A stretch of 7,109 bases of DNA from Oscillospiraceae bacterium (GTDB lineage: Bacteria > Bacillota > Clostridia > Oscillospirales > Ruminococcaceae). The DNA lies in NCBI GenBank assembly GCA_019423445.1, contig JAHZBJ010000013.1, positions 3,375 to 10,483 of the forward strand. The letters are read 5' to 3'. Every line of letters begins with the position of its first letter. Position 1 is the stretch's first letter. Of the stretch, positions 5,284 to 7,109 are shown in pieces. The notes beneath the pieces were generated by a model. The model searched no databases. It saw only the letters and a list, made by a program, of their open reading frames with translations, and had not been told where the DNA came from. The position numbers and the translations under genes are program-made.

Positions 5284-5898
5284 TCACGGACGCGGATTTT
5301 TGCCCGCCCCCAGCTTGTTTTCAGTGCCGGAGAGGAGGCGGCGGATATTGCTCCGGTGGGCCCAGATCACCAGGACGGCCATCAGCAGAGGGCAGACCAG
5401 ATCCGGCCGCAGGGAGAATCCCGCCTCCCGGGTGTACCAAAGCATGGCGGGGAGATAGCACACCGCCACCGTCACCGAACCCAGGGAGACATAGCGGCTG
5501 AGAGCCACCACCAAAAGGAACACCACCACAAGCATCAGCAGCACAGGGGGGCATGTCCCCAGGATGACCCCGGCGGCGGTGGCCACCCCTTTGCCCCCCT
5601 TGAAGCCGAAATAGAGGGGGAACATATGCCCCACCACCGCCAGGAGCCCGGCGACATAGGCCCCGGCGGTGCCTCCCAGCTTCCAGCCGATCCAGGCGGC
5701 CAGGACTCCCTTCAAGGCGTCCCCCACCAGCACCAGCACTGCCGGGAGCTTCCCGTAGGTGCGCAGGGTATTGGTCATGCCGGCGTTGCCGCTGCCGTGG
5801 TGGCGGATGTCGTCCCGGTAGCGCAGGCGGCTGAGGATAATGGAAAAGCTGACGCTCCCCAGCAGGTACCCCGCCAGGGCGGCGAGAAAAATATTCAT
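5284..5898 (-). CDS. plsY: Acyl-phosphate:glycerol-3-phosphate acyltransferase PlsY
   Basis: PlsY is a membrane enzyme that transfers an acyl chain from acyl-phosphate (made by PlsX) to glycerol 3-phosphate. The product is lysophosphatidic acid, made in the first committed step of phospholipid synthesis. The 204-residue product has the three family motifs: GSGNAGMTN (35-43), GHMFP...KGGKGVAT (90-107) and HRSNIRRLLSGTE (181-193). About five hydrophobic segments are visible (near 2-22, 52-72, 79-98, 112-135, 142-180). AGGAGG lies about 9 nt before the ATG at 5898. It is the last gene of a minus-strand run, 29 bp after an unknown 117-aa gene. Its last codons and TGA lie inside a copy of the GTCCGTGAGG repeat, so the extreme C-terminus may have been supplied by that element. 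Confidence 0.96.
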   Translation of the reverse strand: MNIFLAALAGYLLGSVSFSIILSRLRYRDDIRHHGSGNAGMTNTLRTYGKLPAVLVLVGDALKGVLAAWIGWKLGGTAGAYVAGLLAVVGHMFPLYFGFKGGKGVATAAGVILGTCPPVLLMLVVVFLLVVALSRYVSLGSVTVAVCYLPAMLWYTREAGFSLRPDLVCPLLMAVLVIWAHRSNIRRLLSGTENKLGAGKNPRP

Positions 5899-5927
5899 CC
5901 TTACTTTCCTCCTCTTATCCTCTTACC

Positions 5928-6281
5928 TTACTGGCAGCCCTCATGGCCGCAGGGGGTGAAAATATCCGCCAAGCGCCCCACCCCGGCCATCATGTACCGG
6001 CTGGGCAGGGGGAGCCCCGGCAGATCTTTGAACCGGTACTCCTGAATCCCCTCCTCATAGAAGGGGTGGAGGGCCGCCCGGAGCAGGCCGTCGGCCACCT
6101 CCTGATCCTGGGCCTCCAGGCCCAGGATACGGCAGGGGTCGTCCTTGGCCACCACGCACCAGCCCAGAAGGGTGGTGCCCTGGGTGGCCATATATCCCCA
6201 CACCGGGGCGTCATCGTCCAGGTGTTTTTCCAGGCAGAAGTCCGGCAGCACCTGGGGATGGATAGGCAGGATCTGAATCAT
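5928..6281 (-). CDS. Conserved-looking protein of unknown function, possibly GNAT-like
   Basis: I do not recognise this 117-residue protein with confidence. It has no signal peptide or membrane segment. The order of elements loosely resembles a short GNAT acetyltransferase: a strand WGYMATQ (28-34), a strand TLLGWCVVAKD (37-47), ILGLEAQD (52-59), a helix VADGLLRAALHPFYEEGI (62-79) and a strand EYRFKD (81-86). A clear acetyl-CoA-binding Q/RxxGxG/A loop was not seen, so this is only a fold-level guess. The C-terminus carries CGHEGC, a possible metal or redox cysteine pair. The start is supported by AGGAAGG 8 nt upstream. The ATG lies 3 nt after the stop of the pseudouridine synthase, so the genes are almost certainly cotranscribed and probably translationally coupled. 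Confidence 0.8.
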   Translation of the reverse strand: MIQILPIHPQVLPDFCLEKHLDDDAPVWGYMATQGTTLLGWCVVAKDDPCRILGLEAQDQEVADGLLRAALHPFYEEGIQEYRFKDLPGLPLPSRYMMAGVGRLADIFTPCGHEGCQ

Positions 6282-6284
6282 GGC

Positions 6285-7109
6285 TTATCCCTTCCTTTCC
6301 CGGGGGCTGCGGCCCTTCCGGGCCTCCCGGGCGGGACCTGTCCCCTTCCCGGCGCCGGCGGGACGTGCCGCCCCTCTGGCGTCCTTCCGGTCCCGGGGGC
6401 CTTTTCCCTTGCCGGAACCGCCTTTGCCGGAGGCCTTCCCCTCCTGGCCGAACCGAAGGGCCCCGGTGCGGTCCCGGCGGAAGCCCTCTCCGGCTTCTCC
6501 CCGGCCCCTGGGGGCGGATTTTTTAGGGGTGCGCCGCCCTTCCTTGCCGAAGCTCCCCAGGTGCTCCCCGGGGCCGTCCTGGGGGATGGGCTCCTGCTCC
6601 CGGGAGGGACGGGCAGCGTTGCGCAGAGCCGCCACCTCGGTCTTCCGCAGCTCCCGCCACTTGCCGGGCTGGAGCATCCCAAGGCGCAGGGGGCCCACGG
6701 CGGTGCGCTTGAGCCGGGCCACCTCCAGCCCCACCGCCTGGCACATCCGGCGGACCTGGCGGTTCTTCCCCTGGGTAATGGTGATCTGGAGCACCGAGCG
6801 GTCAGGGTACTTCTCCAACACCAGCACCGAGGCGGGAGCGGTAATTTCCGGCTTCCCCTCCTCCCCGATGTCCACACCGGCGCTGAGGGTGATGCACTGG
6901 TCCTCGGTGACCCCGGGGCGCACCGTCACCCGGTAGGTTTTGCCCACCCGGTGGCTGGGGTGCATCATCAGGTTGGCGAAGGCCCCGTCGTTGGTGAGAA
7001 GGAGGAGGCCCTCGCTGTCCTTATCCAGGCGGCCCACCGGGTAGACCCGGGCGTCCAGCCCCTCCAGAAGCTGGGTGACGCACCGCCGCCCCAGCTCGTC
7101 GCTGGTGGT
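6285..7109 (-). CDS. rluB: RsuA/RluB-family rRNA pseudouridine synthase, N-terminus beyond window
   Basis: This enzyme isomerises a uridine in rRNA to pseudouridine; RluB acts on helix 89-93 region of 23S rRNA in E. coli. The frame stays open to the window edge. It reads TTSDELGRRCVTQLLEG...RVYP, then VGRLDKDSEGLLLLTNDG, so the GTG at 7037 is internal. The catalytic Asp is in GRLD (residue 5 counted from that Val). Further family motifs are GKTYRV (32-37), GKNRQVRRM (90-98) and LGMLQPGKWREL (119-130). The N-terminal S4 domain would be outside the window. From about residue 141 (base 6617) to the end, ~110 residues are Lys/Arg/Gly/Pro-rich and probably disordered, a longer basic tail than most members have. 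It is followed after 3 bp by the unknown gene and then plsY. RluB specificity is inferred, not proven. Confidence 0.92.
   Translation of the reverse strand, partial: TTSDELGRRCVTQLLEGLDARVYPVGRLDKDSEGLLLLTNDGAFANLMMHPSHRVGKTYRVTVRPGVTEDQCITLSAGVDIGEEGKPEITAPASVLVLEKYPDRSVLQITITQGKNRQVRRMCQAVGLEVARLKRTAVGPLRLGMLQPGKWRELRKTEVAALRNAARPSREQEPIPQDGPGEHLGSFGKEGRRTPKKSAPRGRGEAGEGFRRDRTGALRFGQEGKASGKGGSGKGKGPRDRKDARGAARPAGAGKGTGPAREARKGRSPRERKG

Larger units (their letters stand above)
4548..5291. repeat. Gene-free repeat block bounded by inverted GTCCGTGAGGC copies
   Basis: No credible gene lies in these ~740 bp; the open frames on both strands are Arg/Pro/Gly-rich and match no family. GTCCGTGAGGC occurs at 4548-4558 (+) and as its complement at 5281-5291. 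GTCCGTGAG recurs at 4648-4656 (+) and at 4947-4955 (-). All four copies point inward. A one-mismatch copy, GTCCCTGAG, is at 5179-5171 (-). The block is packed with inverted repeats. No transposase and no clear target-site duplication were seen. Its left edge touches the A-tract of the rplJ promoter, and its right edge includes the last plsY codons. A non-autonomous or decayed dispersed element is the best guess. Confidence 0.7.

Noticed and set aside
4724..5287. Long open frame (187 codons, minus) through the repeat block
   Set aside because: Arg/Pro/Gly/Ser-rich translation with no family resemblance. Its internal peptide similarity to a plus-strand frame (VRRGTQ... and VREGTQ...) is explained by the inverted DNA repeat. 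No good ribosome binding site.
4548..5291. Insertion sequence, CRISPR array or tRNA in the repeat block
   Set aside because: No transposase frame, no regularly spaced identical repeats with unique spacers, and no tRNA arms or T-loop sequence were found.
4750..6045. 431-codon open frame on the plus strand
   Set aside because: It runs antisense across plsY, which carries all its conserved motifs, and through the repeat block. The composition is typical of a GC-rich shadow frame.
7035..7037. GTG at 7037 as the start of the pseudouridine synthase
   Set aside because: The frame continues to the window edge and encodes the conserved TTSDELGRR and RVYP stretch just before GRLD, so this codon is internal.

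Overview
The window looks like chromosomal DNA from a high-GC Clostridia lineage, most likely the Oscillospiraceae (Flavonifractor/Lawsonibacter-like). This is inferred from the strong Shine-Dalgarno sequences, an ECF-type QueT with a preQ1 riboswitch, a clostridial L10 leader, PlsY in place of PlsB, and the protein sequences themselves. No transposase, phage gene, CRISPR array or tRNA was seen. Seven of the eight genes fall in recognised housekeeping or transport families; one short protein is of unknown function.

Left part (1-1879): the 3' part of a D,D-carboxypeptidase gene runs off the left edge and ends in a clear intrinsic terminator. It converges with queT on the minus strand, an S component for uptake of queuosine precursors. 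The queT leader carries a compact preQ1-I riboswitch that closely resembles the thermophile (Tte-type) aptamer. queT is transcribed divergently from two tandem trkA genes (1880-3180, +), which encode the NAD-binding RCK regulatory subunits of a K+ transporter. No TrkH/KtrB membrane subunit lies beside them. A pair of hairpins separates trkA from the next, convergent unit.

Middle part (3278-4547, minus strand): rplJ-rplL form a stand-alone ribosomal stalk operon. It has a promoter with exact -35 and -10 consensus boxes 17 bp apart, an A-tract upstream, a roughly 195-nt leader with the conserved L10-binding motif, an attenuator-like terminator, and a TTG start for rplJ. The usual neighbours rplK/rplA and rpoB/rpoC are absent.

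Region 4548-5291 is about 740 bp with no credible gene. It is bounded by inverted 11-bp copies of GTCCGTGAGGC and contains two further inward-pointing GTCCGTGAG copies, each heading a ~77-bp repeat (about 71% identical to each other), plus many hairpins. It looks like a nested or decayed dispersed repeat. One edge touches the rplJ promoter, and the other includes the last codons and stop of plsY. This is the least explained part of the window.

Right part (5284-7109, minus strand): an apparent operon rluB-like pseudouridine synthase (N-terminus beyond the window) - unknown 117-aa protein - plsY (acyl-phosphate glycerol-3-phosphate acyltransferase). The pseudouridine synthase has a ~110-residue basic, disordered-looking tail.
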